DNA from: Micavibrio_C sp964577255 | GTDB taxonomy: Bacteria > Pseudomonadota > Alphaproteobacteria > Micavibrionales > Micavibrionaceae | Length of the DNA stretch: 64,000 nt | Reading direction: 5' to 3' | NCBI GenBank assembly: GCA_964577255.1 | Contig: CAZNYM010000007.1 | Location: 5,139-69,138 of the forward strand | Shown here: positions 24,583 through 33,964 of the stretch, piece after piece | How the letters are laid out: each line of letters opens with the position of its first letter | How positions within the stretch are numbered: position 1 is the stretch's first letter | Notes under the pieces: model-generated | Databases searched by the model: none | What the model was told of the DNA's origin: nothing | The model's input: only the letters and a program-made list of their open reading frames with translations | Position numbers and translations under genes: made by a program

Positions 24583-26040
24583 ATGAGCGACGTCGTCAGA
24601 AAAATCGCCCCCGGCGAACCGAACATGAAGCCGAAAAATTCAGGAGAGTTTCTCAAGCTGCTCGAAGACCTGGGCACCCAGTTCGTCAGCTATAATTTCA
24701 CCGACCCGCGCGGCAAATGGCAGCACACCGACCAGCATATCGACACCATGGACAAGGACCTGGTCGAGCACGGCATCTATTTCGACGGTTCCTCGATCGC
24801 GGGCTGGAAGGCCATCAACGAATCCGACATGCGCCTGGTGCCGGACATCGCCAAGATCTGCGTCGATCCCTTCGCCGCGCAGCCGACCATGAAAATCTTC
24901 TGCGACGTCATCGATCCCACCACCAACAAGAATTACAACCGCTGCCCGCGCTCGATCGCCAAATCGGCCGAGAAATACGCGCTCAGCGCCGGCATCGCCG
25001 ATACCATCTATTTCGGCCCCGAGGCCGAATTCTTCCTGTTCGACGACGTCAAGTTCCGCGTCGACATGAACGAAGTCAGCTACCGCATCAACGACGTCGA
25101 GGGGCCCTATAATACCGGCTCTGAATTTGCCAGCGGCAACATGGGCCACCGCCCGCGCATCAAAGGCGGCTATTTCCCCGAGGCGCCGGTCGACAGTTCC
25201 TCCGACGTGCGCGCCGAGATGGTGACGGTCATGAAGCAGATGGGCGTGCCGGTGGAAAAACACCACCACGAAGTCGCCGCCAGCCAGTGCGAGCTGGGGA
25301 TCAAATTCTCAACCCTGGTCGATTGCGCCGACAACATGCAGCTGTACAAGCATGTGGTAATGAACGTGGCCCATGCCTACGGCAAGTCCGCTACTTTCAT
25401 GCCCAAGCCCATCTACGGCGACAACGGTTCGGGCATGCACTGCCACCAGTCGCTGTGGAAGGACGGCAAGCCACTGTTCGCCGGCAACGGCTATGCCGGC
25501 CTGTCGGACATGTGCCTGTACTATATCGGCGGCATCATCAAGCACGCCAAGGCACTCAACGCCATCACCAACCCGACCACCAACAGCTACAAGCGCCTGG
25601 TGCCGGGCTACGAGGCGCCGGTGCTGCTGGCCTATTCCTCGCGCAACCGTTCGGCGTCGTGCCGCATTCCCTTCGCGCCGACGCCCAAGGCCAAGCGCGT
25701 AGAAGTGCGGTTCCCCGATCCGCTGGCCAACCCGTACCTCGCCTATTCCGCGATGCTGATGGCGGGCCTAGACGGCATCAAGAACAAGATCCATCCGGGC
25801 GAAGCCATGGACAAGAACCTCTACGATCTGCCGGAAGAGGAACTGCGCAAGGTGCCGACCGTCTGCGGTTCCTTGCGCGAAGCGGTGGAAAGCCTGCGCC
25901 TGGATCACGAATTCCTGCTGCAAGGCGATGTGTTCACCGCCGACATGATCGGATCCTATATCGACCTCAAGATGGAAGAGATCGAGGCGTTCGAAACCAT
26001 GCCGCACCCGATCGAATACCAGATGTATTATTCGTCATAA
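24583..26040 (+). CDS. glnA: Type I glutamine synthetase
   Basis: 485 residues from ATG 24583, with AAAGGA upstream. It makes glutamine from glutamate, ammonia and ATP. Visible are the DGSSIAGW loop, FGPEAEFFLFD, the HHEVA metal/glutamate region, NGSGMHCHQS, the ATP-site NRSASCRIP and the adenylylation Tyr in NLYDLPEEE. The last shows it is of the GlnE-controlled class. Glutamine synthetase forms a dodecamer in the cytosol. glnB is not adjacent, unlike in many alphaproteobacteria where glnB-glnA are paired. The upstream region is 210 bases with a dyad at 24500, and a strong terminator follows. Confidence 0.97.
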   Translation: MSDVVRKIAPGEPNMKPKNSGEFLKLLEDLGTQFVSYNFTDPRGKWQHTDQHIDTMDKDLVEHGIYFDGSSIAGWKAINESDMRLVPDIAKICVDPFAAQPTMKIFCDVIDPTTNKNYNRCPRSIAKSAEKYALSAGIADTIYFGPEAEFFLFDDVKFRVDMNEVSYRINDVEGPYNTGSEFASGNMGHRPRIKGGYFPEAPVDSSSDVRAEMVTVMKQMGVPVEKHHHEVAASQCELGIKFSTLVDCADNMQLYKHVVMNVAHAYGKSATFMPKPIYGDNGSGMHCHQSLWKDGKPLFAGNGYAGLSDMCLYYIGGIIKHAKALNAITNPTTNSYKRLVPGYEAPVLLAYSSRNRSASCRIPFAPTPKAKRVEVRFPDPLANPYLAYSAMLMAGLDGIKNKIHPGEAMDKNLYDLPEEELRKVPTVCGSLREAVESLRLDHEFLLQGDVFTADMIGSYIDLKMEEIEAFETMPHPIEYQMYYSS

Positions 26041-26060
26041 GAGTAATGGGATGACACTGA

Positions 26061-26091
26061 AAAGCCGGCGAAAACGCCGGCTTTCTTTTTT
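26061..26091 (+). terminator. Intrinsic terminator after glnA
   Basis: AAAGCCGGCG (26061-26070) pairs perfectly with CGCCGGCTTT (26075-26084) over an AAAA loop, followed by CTTTTTT. It lies 20 bases past the glnA stop. The stem sits just beyond the stop of the convergent exported-protein gene and may act in both directions, although the minus-strand T-tract is short. Confidence 0.9.
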
Positions 26092-26095
26092 GTCC

Positions 26096-27322
26096 CTATT
26101 GCGCCTTCGCGGGACGGAAAGACTCCGTTACCAATTTGAACGCTTCAATATTCTTCGCCCAATTGTAAAAATCGACCCTGCGCGAAGGGCTGACCATACT
26201 GACGAAATAATAGAAACGGTCTTCGGCCATGATCGCCAGCCAGTATTCCTGCGCCGCCATTCCCTTCTTGGCGTTCTTGATATCGTAAACCTCGACGCGA
26301 CTGAAATTTATGTGCGAGGAGAAAGAATAATCCTTCTGCGTTTCGATCAATCCGCCGATTTCATAGCCCCGGTCTTTCAGGCTCCCCTGAAGATATTTGA
26401 CCTCGTCCGCCAGGGTGGTGTCGAGCTCGGTGGAAACGATACTGATGTTGATTTCCCCCAGCAGGGCTTCCTGGCCGGTGGCATTGATAAGGCGGGCTTC
26501 CATCCCCTCGATCGAGTAAATGTTCGGCGCCAGCAGCCGCCAGTTAACGGGGTAGTCGAAGCGTACAAAATCGAGGAAGGAATAAGTGCGAGTCGTTTCG
26601 ATCTTTGATTCACCGACTTTATCCAGATTGAAGGACTCGATAACGGCGTCCTGCATGCCTCTTTCTTCGTTCCAGTAATGATCCGGTACACGATAAGTGA
26701 CCAGAATGATCCTGTTGGCGTTTATGACAGCAGCGCTGCGCGTAACGTAGGAAATGCCGTTTTCGATGAAAACATACTCGGCGACCACGCGATTAGGGGC
26801 TGTCTGCTCCAGTCCCTGGAGGTTGTAGCCGTTCGAGAAAATATAATGCAACAGCCAGTTGTTAAGCGTGATGCCGTAATCGAGCTCCACCGCTTCAACC
26901 GTAAGCGTGCTGACCGCGTCCAGACGCCCTTCCCCTACATAGCGCGCCAGGGGCGTGAGCACTTTGGTGTTCAGGTAATTTTCCTGGGCTTTCTGCGTAT
27001 CCTCGGTTTTTTGCTGATCCTTGTTGCTGCTGAGATCCATGTCCTTGAGAAAATCCAGGGCGGAATCTCCCGGCGTGGCGGCGGAACCGCCGCTGCTCAT
27101 GGCGCTTTTCCAGCCCTTGGGCAGCCTGATCGTGAACTTCAGGTACGGATCGCCGAAGGGGCTCTCGGAGAACAGCTCCGTGTTGGCCTCGAAGTCCGCG
27201 GGCGTCATCGTGCTGTACTTGCCGACGGTCTTGATGTTGTTGAGGTCGACGTTTTGCGCCCACGCCTGAGGAACCGTAAATGAAAAGGCTGCCAGTAAAG
27301 AAANNNNNNNNNNCTTTTTCAT
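26096..27322 (-). CDS. Exported protein of unknown function (contains a ten-N assembly gap)
   Basis: About 408 residues. It starts MKK, is interrupted by N at 27304-27313, then continues SLLAAFSFTVPQAWAQ, which reads as a cleavable signal peptide ending AWA. The frame is open across the gap as drawn, but the true number of missing bases is unknown. The mature protein has FTIRLPKGWKS near the start, an EDTQKAQENYL stretch, two beta-rich halves and an NWAKNIEAFKLVTESF C-terminus. The 'lipid-exposed strand then W' pattern loosely recalls PsbP/DcrB-like periplasmic proteins; this is a guess. Its ATG shares a base with the upstream thioesterase stop (TGATG). Confidence 0.7.
   Translation of the reverse strand: MKKXXXXSLLAAFSFTVPQAWAQNVDLNNIKTVGKYSTMTPADFEANTELFSESPFGDPYLKFTIRLPKGWKSAMSSGGSAATPGDSALDFLKDMDLSSNKDQQKTEDTQKAQENYLNTKVLTPLARYVGEGRLDAVSTLTVEAVELDYGITLNNWLLHYIFSNGYNLQGLEQTAPNRVVAEYVFIENGISYVTRSAAVINANRIILVTYRVPDHYWNEERGMQDAVIESFNLDKVGESKIETTRTYSFLDFVRFDYPVNWRLLAPNIYSIEGMEARLINATGQEALLGEINISIVSTELDTTLADEVKYLQGSLKDRGYEIGGLIETQKDYSFSSHINFSRVEVYDIKNAKKGMAAQEYWLAIMAEDRFYYFVSMVSPSRRVDFYNWAKNIEAFKLVTESFRPAKAQ
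27304..27313. other. Assembly gap (10 N)
   Basis: Ten N inside the signal peptide of the exported protein. All three gaps in the window have exactly this length, which suggests a fixed placeholder and not a measured distance. Confidence 0.95.
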
Positions 27323-27777
27323 CACGCCATCCCCGAGAATTTCTTGGTTAAAACAGGCGTGGGGCGGCCATCGGGGCCGATCGCCACCATGGTGAACGTC
27401 CCCTCGGTTACCTTTTCGTACTTAAGCTCGTTGCGGCGCAGAACCCAGCTTTCGATCTTGATTCGCACCGACGTGTTACCAACATGGACGATGTCGGCAT
27501 ACAGCGCCACCTTGTCGCCGATATAAACCGGCTTGTGAAACTCGATCTCGCTGATGGCGCGGGTCTTGACCGGCTTGCCGCGCGCGAACACGTGGGCGGC
27601 ATGCCCGGCCGCCAGATCCATCTGCGCCAGCAGCCAACCGCCGAACACGTCGCCCAGCGGGTTGGTATCCTTGGGCATGGCGATGTCCGCCAGAACCGGC
27701 ACGCGCCCCTCAAGCTCGGGCGGCAGGGGCAATCCCTTGATCTCGTAACCGTGAAATTGCGACTGTTCCGTGGGCAT
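27322..27777 (-). CDS. Acyl-CoA thioesterase, YciA-like
   Basis: 151 residues, single hotdog domain. The pattern MPKDTNPLGDVFGGWLLAQM with the catalytic Asp, then AGHAAHVFA, the EIEFHKPVYIGDKVALYADI strand and SWVLRRN, matches the YciA/BACH-type acyl-CoA hydrolases. The family releases free fatty acids from acyl-CoAs of broad length in the cytosol. It starts 79 bases from the divergent parE start. The stop overlaps the start of the exported-protein gene by one base, so both are likely translated from one message, although a functional link is not obvious. Confidence 0.88.
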   Translation of the reverse strand: MPTEQSQFHGYEIKGLPLPPELEGRVPVLADIAMPKDTNPLGDVFGGWLLAQMDLAAGHAAHVFARGKPVKTRAISEIEFHKPVYIGDKVALYADIVHVGNTSVRIKIESWVLRRNELKYEKVTEGTFTMVAIGPDGRPTPVLTKKFSGMA

Positions 27778-27856
27778 ATCCGTCTTGTCTGTTAACTTTT
27801 AGACTTTCCAACAACCCGCCGATTGTCTATCTATTTTCCCAGTAAGTCCAGTTCCT

Positions 27857-29905
27857 ATGCTAAAGGGCGATTTTGGGCAGAATATGGCAGACAGCGCGGG
27901 GGCCGGGAAGGCCGTGAAAACAACATCCTACGACGCCTCCTCGATCGAGGTGCTGGAGGGGCTTGAGCCCGTCCGCAAGCGCCCGGGCATGTATATCGGC
28001 GGCACCGACGAGCGCGCCCTGCACCACCTGGCGAGCGAGATCCTGGACAACGCCATGGACGAGGCCGTAGCAGGTCATGCCGACCTCATTCACGTAAATC
28101 TGGCCGCCGACGGCTCGCTGACCATCAGAGACAACGGCCGTGGCATCCCCGTCGACAACCACCCCAAGTTTCCCGGCAAATCGGCGCTAGAGATCATCCT
28201 CACCACCTTGCACTCGGGCGGCAAGTTCAGCGGCGACGCCTACCAGACCTCGGGTGGCCTGCACGGTGTCGGCAGCTCGGTCGTCAACGCTTTGTCGGAC
28301 CGCATGTGGGTCGAGGTGGCGCGCGACGGCACCCTTTACAAGCAGAGCTATGCCCGGGGCCTTCCCAAAAGCAAGCTCGAGAAGACCGGCAAGACCAAAG
28401 AACGGGGCACCACCGTCTGCTTCCATCCCGACCCGCAGATCTTCGGCGACAAGGCGCAGTTCAAGCCCGCCTGGCTGTACCAGATGGCGCGATCCAAGGC
28501 CTATCTGTTCCGGGGCGTAGAGATCAAATGGGTCTGCGACCCCGCCTGCCTGAAAAGTGGCGATACCACGCCGGCGCAGGACAGCTTCCGCTTCCCGCGC
28601 GGCCTGCTCGATTTTCTTGAAACGTCGCTCGGCAAGCGCGAAACCTTGACGCCCAAGGCCTTCAGCGGCGCGCTCAAGCTGCCTGAGAACGCGGGCCAGC
28701 TGGAGTTTGCCGTGGCCTGGCCCGAGGACGGCGAAGGGTTCATCCATTCCTACTGCAACACCATCCCCACGCCACAGGGCGGCACGCACGAGCAGGGTCT
28801 GCGCAACGCGCTCTCGCGCGGCCTCAAGGCCTATGCCGACCTGACCGGCAACAAAAAGGGCGGACTGATCACCGCCGACGACATCATGGGCGGCGGCGCC
28901 GTCCTACTCTCGGTTTTCATCCGCGACCCGCAGTTCCAGGGCCAGACCAAGGAAAAACTGGCGACCATCGAAGCCACACGCTGGGTCGAGACCGCGACCA
29001 AGGATCATTTCGACCACTGGCTCGCGGGCGATCCCGCTTCGGCCCGCAACCTGCTTGAAACCATCATCGAGCGCGCCGAGGAACGCCAGCGCCGCAAGGA
29101 CGACAAGATGATGGCCCGCAAGTCGGCCACCCGAAAGCTGCGCCTGCCCGGCAAGCTCGCGGATTGCAGCCGCACCGAAGCCGAAGGCACCGAGATCTTT
29201 ATTGTCGAGGGCGATTCCGCCGGCGGCTCGGCCAAACAGGGCCGCAACCGCGAGACCCAGGCGATCCTACCCCTGCGCGGCAAGATCCTCAACGTCGTCA
29301 GTGCCTCGACCGACAAGTTGCGTGCCAATCAGGAAATCCAGGATCTGATCCTGGCGCTGGGCTGCGGCGCGGACAAGGATTTCCGCCATGAAAATCTGCG
29401 CTACGAGAAGATCATCATCATGACCGATGCCGACGTCGACGGCGCGCACATCTCCTCCCTGCTCGTTACGTTCTTTTACACCCAGATGCGCGAGCTGGTG
29501 AAACGCGGCAATCTCTATCTAGCGCTGCCGCCGCTTTACCGCCTGAGCGCAGGCGGAGAAAGCGTCTATGCCCGCGACGATGCGCATAAGGACGAGCTGA
29601 TGAAGACCGTCTTCAAGGGCCGCAGCAAGGTCGACATCAGCCGCTTCAAGGGCCTGGGCGAAATGCCGGCGGTGCAGCTCAAGGAAACCACCATGAACCC
29701 GGCGACGCGCACACTGGTTCGCGTGTCGCTGCCGCACGCGATGGAAGCGCTCGGCATCACAAGCGAGCTTGCCAAAGCCGAAGCCCAGGGCGGGAATTAT
29801 CAGGAAGTCGACGACCTGGTCGAGCGGCTGATGGGCCGCAACGCCGAAGCCCGCTTCCAGTTCATCCAGGAACGCGCCGAGTTCGTGCAGGATATCGACA
29901 TCTAG
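27857..29905 (+). CDS. parE: DNA topoisomerase IV subunit B
   Basis: 682 residues. It is the ATPase subunit that, with ParC, unlinks daughter chromosomes. The GHKL ATPase domain shows EILDNAMDEAVAG, RDNGRGIP and GGLHGVGSSVVN. The TOPRIM domain shows EGDSAGGSAKQGR and DADVDGAHI, and the C-terminal FKGLGEMPAVQLKETTMNP follows. The length and the absence of a GyrB insertion favour ParE over GyrB. ATG 27857 has no clear RBS. ATG 27884 (MADSAG), nine codons later, is an equally good start and fits usual ParE length. The stop interlocks with the pgeF stop at CTAG 29902-29905. Confidence 0.95.
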   Translation: MLKGDFGQNMADSAGAGKAVKTTSYDASSIEVLEGLEPVRKRPGMYIGGTDERALHHLASEILDNAMDEAVAGHADLIHVNLAADGSLTIRDNGRGIPVDNHPKFPGKSALEIILTTLHSGGKFSGDAYQTSGGLHGVGSSVVNALSDRMWVEVARDGTLYKQSYARGLPKSKLEKTGKTKERGTTVCFHPDPQIFGDKAQFKPAWLYQMARSKAYLFRGVEIKWVCDPACLKSGDTTPAQDSFRFPRGLLDFLETSLGKRETLTPKAFSGALKLPENAGQLEFAVAWPEDGEGFIHSYCNTIPTPQGGTHEQGLRNALSRGLKAYADLTGNKKGGLITADDIMGGGAVLLSVFIRDPQFQGQTKEKLATIEATRWVETATKDHFDHWLAGDPASARNLLETIIERAEERQRRKDDKMMARKSATRKLRLPGKLADCSRTEAEGTEIFIVEGDSAGGSAKQGRNRETQAILPLRGKILNVVSASTDKLRANQEIQDLILALGCGADKDFRHENLRYEKIIIMTDADVDGAHISSLLVTFFYTQMRELVKRGNLYLALPPLYRLSAGGESVYARDDAHKDELMKTVFKGRSKVDISRFKGLGEMPAVQLKETTMNPATRTLVRVSLPHAMEALGITSELAKAEAQGGNYQEVDDLVERLMGRNAEARFQFIQERAEFVQDIDI

Positions 29906-30693
29906 CGGGAGATCATCGCTACCGAGACCTGCCGGCCGTAATCGGGTTCCTGCCGGTGGGTGGCGCGGCGGTAGCTGAAGAAATCCTCTTCGTTGAAAAC
30001 GGTATCAAGCCCCTTGCCGCTAATATTTGTCACGCCCGCCAGGCGCAGGCGGCGCGCGCAATAGGCGGGCAGGTCGAACATCTTATGCGTTCCGTCTTTC
30101 CCCGGTGCAAAAAAAGACCCGTTCTCCGCATCCTGCGCCAGGAACGGCTTCATGAAATCGTTAGCGACCTCGTAGGATTCCGGATTGATGCAAGGGCCAA
30201 TGCTGGCATGGATGCTATCCGGCACCGCACCCGCCTGCAATAGGGTCTTCACCGTGTTTTCAAGCACACCCCCAAGCGCCCCACCCCATCCGGCATGGGC
30301 AACACCCACCAAAGGCCGTCCTGCGGCCGTAGAAGCGTGGAAAAGAACCGGCGCGCAATCGGCGGTCAGCACGCCCAATGCCAACCCCGGCACGGCGGTG
30401 ACAAGTGCGTCGGCCTCGGGCCGCTCGGTAAAAGAGTCATAGGCGCTTTCGATCGTCAGGCAGCGCGGACTGTGCACCTGTTTCATGGTCAGAAGGCGCT
30501 CGGCGGCGCAATCCATACCCGCCGCCACACGGGTGCGGTTCTCGCGCACCGCCGCTTCGGCGTCGCCCGAACCCACGCCGCAATTGAGGCTCGAGAATAT
30601 GCCCGTGCTCACGCCCCCCTGCCGGCCGAAATAGCCGTGCCGCATGAACGATCCCGCGCGCGCAAAATGGGCATCATGAAAAACGGGCACCAT
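29902..30693 (-). CDS. pgeF: Peptidoglycan editing factor PgeF (YfiH/laccase domain)
   Basis: 263 residues. Metal-binding His/Cys are seen in KQVHSPRCL, LTADCAPVL and VAHAGWGGALGGV, with GPCINPESYEV after them. The family was long called multicopper polyphenol oxidase. YfiH of E. coli was shown to remove wrongly inserted amino acids from murein precursors, hence PgeF. It is the last gene of hldD-lgt-midA-pgeF, one base after the preceding stop. The end interlocks with the parE stop. Confidence 0.9.
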   Translation of the reverse strand: MVPVFHDAHFARAGSFMRHGYFGRQGGVSTGIFSSLNCGVGSGDAEAAVRENRTRVAAGMDCAAERLLTMKQVHSPRCLTIESAYDSFTERPEADALVTAVPGLALGVLTADCAPVLFHASTAAGRPLVGVAHAGWGGALGGVLENTVKTLLQAGAVPDSIHASIGPCINPESYEVANDFMKPFLAQDAENGSFFAPGKDGTHKMFDLPAYCARRLRLAGVTNISGKGLDTVFNEEDFFSYRRATHRQEPDYGRQVSVAMISR

Positions 30694-30694
30694 G

Positions 30695-31717
30695 TCAAAA
30701 TCCCGCCGGTTTGAGGCTGGCCGGATGGCAAAAGGCCATCACCTTGAAAAGCGTACCCATATCGCCCTCCGCGATCAACCGTTTTACGCCCTGTACCAGC
30801 ATCTGCGCCTGAGCGGGCCCGGCGCTTTGTTCCAGCATGGTCAGACGCAGCCCGATCCCGAGCGCCGCAAGGAACGCGCCCTGCGCCACTGGGCCAAAAA
30901 CGCTGACATCCTCGCCCGCGGCCGCCCGGCGCAAGGCGGAAAAATCGACATGCGACGTCACATCGGCCTCGCCGACATCTTCCAGCACGGGATGAAAGGC
31001 GTGATCCTTCACCGCCTGCAGCGTATCGCCCGCCCCTGCGCCGTCATGGCCGTAATCGATGAACAGCGCCGCGCCGCGCCGCTGAACAAGCATCGCCGCC
31101 ACGGTGCGTACGGTCGCTTCCCGCGCCGGGGATTCCTCGCGCACCGTACCTTCCGGCGCAAAACGAAGCTCATCGCCCGCAAGGACGATCACGCGCTCCT
31201 GTCTCCCGGCGCCGACATATTGATGGATAGGCAAAGCGTCGAGAAATTCGTTCGCCACCAGCAAAAGCGGTACCTCCGGCGCGTGCGCGGCCAGAGATTC
31301 AAGAGAATCGTGCCAGACCGGTGCGAAGCCACTTAATGTCTCCTTCTGCGCCGCCCGCAGCACCGGGCTTGTCTCCACCAGATGGATCTGAACGGTGTCG
31401 CACAACGTGGGCCGGATGGCGAAGGCGCACAGGATGTCTTTTATCAACGTGCCGCGCCCGGGCCCCAGTTCGGCCAGCATCACGGGTTGCGGGCTGCCCA
31501 GCTGCTGCCACATGTCGATCAGCCACAAGCCGATCATCTCGCCGAAGAGCTGCGAGATCTCGGGCGCGGTGGTGAAATCGCCCGCCGCGCCCAGCGGATC
31601 GCGCGTCATGTAATAGCCGTGGCGGGGATGCGCCAGCGCCAGTGTCATGAAGGCCGCCACATCTATCGGCCCCTGCTGGCGGATATGGGCGCGGATCAGT
31701 TCGTCAAGAGGGGTCAT
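30695..31717 (-). CDS. MidA/NDUFAF7-type SAM-dependent methyltransferase
   Basis: 340 residues from ATG 31717; the frame extends further upstream but that part is antisense to lgt. It belongs to the COG1565 family. Hallmarks are the N-terminal AFMTLALAHPRHGYYMTRDP, DFTTAPEISQLFGEMIGLWL and the SAM motif LGPGRGTLIKD, then VANEFLDALPIHQY and FIDYGHDG. The human homologue NDUFAF7 methylates an arginine of complex I during assembly; the bacterial target is presumably similar but unproven. It overlaps lgt by 14 bases, and this lgt-midA-pgeF order is common in alphaproteobacteria. Confidence 0.9.
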   Translation of the reverse strand: MTPLDELIRAHIRQQGPIDVAAFMTLALAHPRHGYYMTRDPLGAAGDFTTAPEISQLFGEMIGLWLIDMWQQLGSPQPVMLAELGPGRGTLIKDILCAFAIRPTLCDTVQIHLVETSPVLRAAQKETLSGFAPVWHDSLESLAAHAPEVPLLLVANEFLDALPIHQYVGAGRQERVIVLAGDELRFAPEGTVREESPAREATVRTVAAMLVQRRGAALFIDYGHDGAGAGDTLQAVKDHAFHPVLEDVGEADVTSHVDFSALRRAAAGEDVSVFGPVAQGAFLAALGIGLRLTMLEQSAGPAQAQMLVQGVKRLIAEGDMGTLFKVMAFCHPASLKPAGF

Positions 31718-32507
31718 GGCGGCGGCGCTGCGACAGATAGACGACCAGAGCGGCGCCGGCGAGCATCGGCAGGCACAGCATCTGCCCCATCGTGAAAACT
31801 CCGGCGATAGTGCCGATCTGCGGGTCCGGCTCGCGGAAAAACTCGATGATGAAGCGCGCAATGCCATAACCGGCCAGAAAAGCGGCAGAGATCAGGCCGG
31901 ATCGGCTGCGGATGCGTTCATTACGAACCATGAGAAAAAGGATAAGCCCCAGCACCAACCCCTCGAGCACGGCTTCGTAAAGCTGGCTCGGGTGGCGCGG
32001 ATCAGGGCCGCCATGGGGGAATACCATGCCGAGCGGCGAAGCTGTAACCCTCCCGAACAGCTCGCCATTGACGAAATTGGCGATCCGCCCGAAGAAGAGG
32101 CCGATCGGCACCGCGCAGCAGACAAGATCGGTCAGTCGGAAGAACGACATCCTGCGTTTCCACGCGTAAATCATCATGGCCGCGATCACGCCCGCAGCAC
32201 CACCGTGGAACGACATGCCGCCGTGCCAGAGCTTCAGGATCTCAAGCGGATGCTCCATATAAAGAGAGAACTGATAGAACAGGATATAGCCCAGGCGCCC
32301 GCCCAGAATGACGCCCAGCACCGCCCAGGGCAGAAAATCGTCGATGTCGTCTTTCTTCAGGGCCGGCGGCGCGTCGAGCCGGATCAGCCGCAGGATATAG
32401 CGCCAGCCGATCAGGATACCGGCAAGGTAGGCAAGCGCGTACCAGCGCACAACCAGCGGCCCGAGGGAGAAGGCTACGGGATCGATGTCCGGAAACGCGA
32501 TCGCCAT
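31704..32507 (-). CDS. lgt: Prolipoprotein diacylglyceryl transferase
   Basis: 267 residues, polytopic inner-membrane enzyme. It transfers diacylglycerol from phosphatidylglycerol to the lipobox Cys of prolipoproteins. The Lgt signature GRIANFVNGELFGR with its catalytic Arg, the SFHGGAAGVIAAM region and about seven hydrophobic segments are visible. The start overlaps the hldD stop by one base, and the gene overlaps midA by 14. The lipoprotein at 20544 would be one client. Confidence 0.96.
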   Translation of the reverse strand: MAIAFPDIDPVAFSLGPLVVRWYALAYLAGILIGWRYILRLIRLDAPPALKKDDIDDFLPWAVLGVILGGRLGYILFYQFSLYMEHPLEILKLWHGGMSFHGGAAGVIAAMMIYAWKRRMSFFRLTDLVCCAVPIGLFFGRIANFVNGELFGRVTASPLGMVFPHGGPDPRHPSQLYEAVLEGLVLGLILFLMVRNERIRSRSGLISAAFLAGYGIARFIIEFFREPDPQIGTIAGVFTMGQMLCLPMLAGAALVVYLSQRRRHDPS

Positions 32508-33493
32508 CAGCGATACGGGTCGGGCTGCGACAGGTAACCCGCGATATAAGAGTAAATGCCTTCCTCGAGCGTGACGAAGGGCTTGAGATAGCCCGCCTTG
32601 CGCAGCTTGCTCATATCGGCCTGGGTGAAATACTGGTACTTGTCCTGCAGGCTGGTGGGCATTTCAATATAGTCGATATAGGCCGGTTTCTTGATGGCTT
32701 CGAAGCAGGCGCGGGCCAGATCGGCAAAGCTGCGTGCCTGGCCGCTGCCAACATTATAGAGTCCGCACACGCCTGGATTGTCCAGCAGCCACAGGATCAC
32801 GTCGACACAGTCGCTGACATGGATGAAATCGCGCAGCTGCCCGCCATCCGCGTAGTCCGGATGATGCGACTTGAACAGCCTCGCCGGCATGCCGGCGACG
32901 ATCTGAGGATAAAGCTTGCACACCACGCTCATCTGCTCGCCCTTGTGATACTCGTTCGGGCCGTAGGCGTTGAAGAATTTCAGCCCCGCCCATTGCAGCG
33001 GCCGCGCGCCCTCGTCGCGCAGGATGCGGCTGACGCGCCGGTCGAACAGATGTTTGGACCAGCCGTAGGGATTGAGCGGACGCAGCCCCGCCAGCTTCTC
33101 CGGCGTCTCGTCGTCGACGAAACCCTGCGCGCCGTTGCCGTAAGTGGCCGCCGAGGAGGCGTAAATGAACCGCACGTCATTGAGCGTGCACCAGTCCCAC
33201 AGGCGCGAAGACAAAATGAAGTTATTTTCAATCACCAGATCGGCGTTGCTTTCGGTGGTCGAGGAAATGGCGCCCATGTGGATGACGACCTCGATCTCCC
33301 GGCTGCGTTTCTCCAGGAAATCCATCAGGCCGGCGAGGGGGATGAATTCGTGAATTTCACGCTTGGCGACGTTGCGCCATTTTTCCTGATTGCCAAGCGC
33401 ATCGCACACTGCCAGCGGGCCGTAGCTGGCCTCCTCAAGCGCGGCGACAAGATTGGAGCCGATAAAGCCGGCCCCTCCGGTGATGACGATCAT
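32507..33493 (-). CDS. hldD: ADP-L-glycero-D-manno-heptose 6-epimerase
   Basis: 328 residues of the extended SDR family. It converts ADP-D-glycero- to ADP-L-glycero-D-manno-heptose for the LPS inner core. The NAD(P) motif TGGAGFIGSNLV is N-terminal. HMGAISSTTESNAD, the catalytic Ser/Tyr-Lys in YASSAATYG and NPYGWSKHLFD, and KFFNAYGPNEYHKG are diagnostic of HldD. Other hld genes are not in the window. It heads the minus-strand operon. The 159-base gap to the divergent ubiK gene should hold promoters for both. Confidence 0.95.
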   Translation of the reverse strand: MIVITGGAGFIGSNLVAALEEASYGPLAVCDALGNQEKWRNVAKREIHEFIPLAGLMDFLEKRSREIEVVIHMGAISSTTESNADLVIENNFILSSRLWDWCTLNDVRFIYASSAATYGNGAQGFVDDETPEKLAGLRPLNPYGWSKHLFDRRVSRILRDEGARPLQWAGLKFFNAYGPNEYHKGEQMSVVCKLYPQIVAGMPARLFKSHHPDYADGGQLRDFIHVSDCVDVILWLLDNPGVCGLYNVGSGQARSFADLARACFEAIKKPAYIDYIEMPTSLQDKYQYFTQADMSKLRKAGYLKPFVTLEEGIYSYIAGYLSQPDPYR

Positions 33494-33652
33494 GCAAACC
33501 CCCGTACTCGTCTTCAGGTCAGAGGCACACTATCACCCGGAAAAGATATCCACAAGATCATCCCATGGTTTGTGGGGGGGTGGTGCTTGTCAGGGCGAAA
33601 GACTCCTGCTACGGACTGGGTTGCCTTATGTTTCAAGGTCATGGCGGTAATT

Positions 33653-33958
33653 ATGAAAGCGCGTCCCGACCCCCGATTCCTCGATGATGTTGCCCGCGTA
33701 GCCGGGGGTGCCATCAATATAATCTCGGGTATGCAGCAGCAAATGCGCGAGGATATGCGCAGCCGCATCGACGATTGGGCGACTGGGGTCGATCTGGTGC
33801 CGCGCGCTGACCTCGACCGGGCCGAAGCGATGATCGCTAAGCTGCGCCAGCGACTCGACGCCGCCGAAGCCCGGCTTGACCGCCTGGAAGGCAAAAAGAC
33901 GACGCGCAAGGCCGCGAAAGCGCGCCCCGCGGGCAAACCCAAACGCAGGAAAAAGTAA
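33653..33958 (+). CDS. ubiK: UbiK-family accessory factor (BMFP)
   Basis: 101 residues from ATG 33653; an ATG at 33641 adds four residues and is just as possible. It has the family pattern of an amphipathic N-terminus with FLDDVARVAGGAINIISGM, then a C-terminal coiled coil (about 53-85: LDRAEAMIAKLRQRLDAAEA), and a Lys/Arg tail. UbiK binds UbiJ and lipids to support aerobic ubiquinone synthesis, and Brucella BMFP has membrane-fusogenic activity. It is followed by a YbjN protein and ProC, an arrangement repeated in many alphaproteobacteria. Confidence 0.85.
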   Translation: MKARPDPRFLDDVARVAGGAINIISGMQQQMREDMRSRIDDWATGVDLVPRADLDRAEAMIAKLRQRLDAAEARLDRLEGKKTTRKAAKARPAGKPKRRKK

Positions 33959-33964
33959 GATCCC

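Noticed and set aside
33494..33652. Replication origin or DnaA box near 33547 (ATCCACA)
   Set aside because: There is only one partial box, without a cluster, an AT-rich unwinding stretch or nearby dnaA/dnaN.
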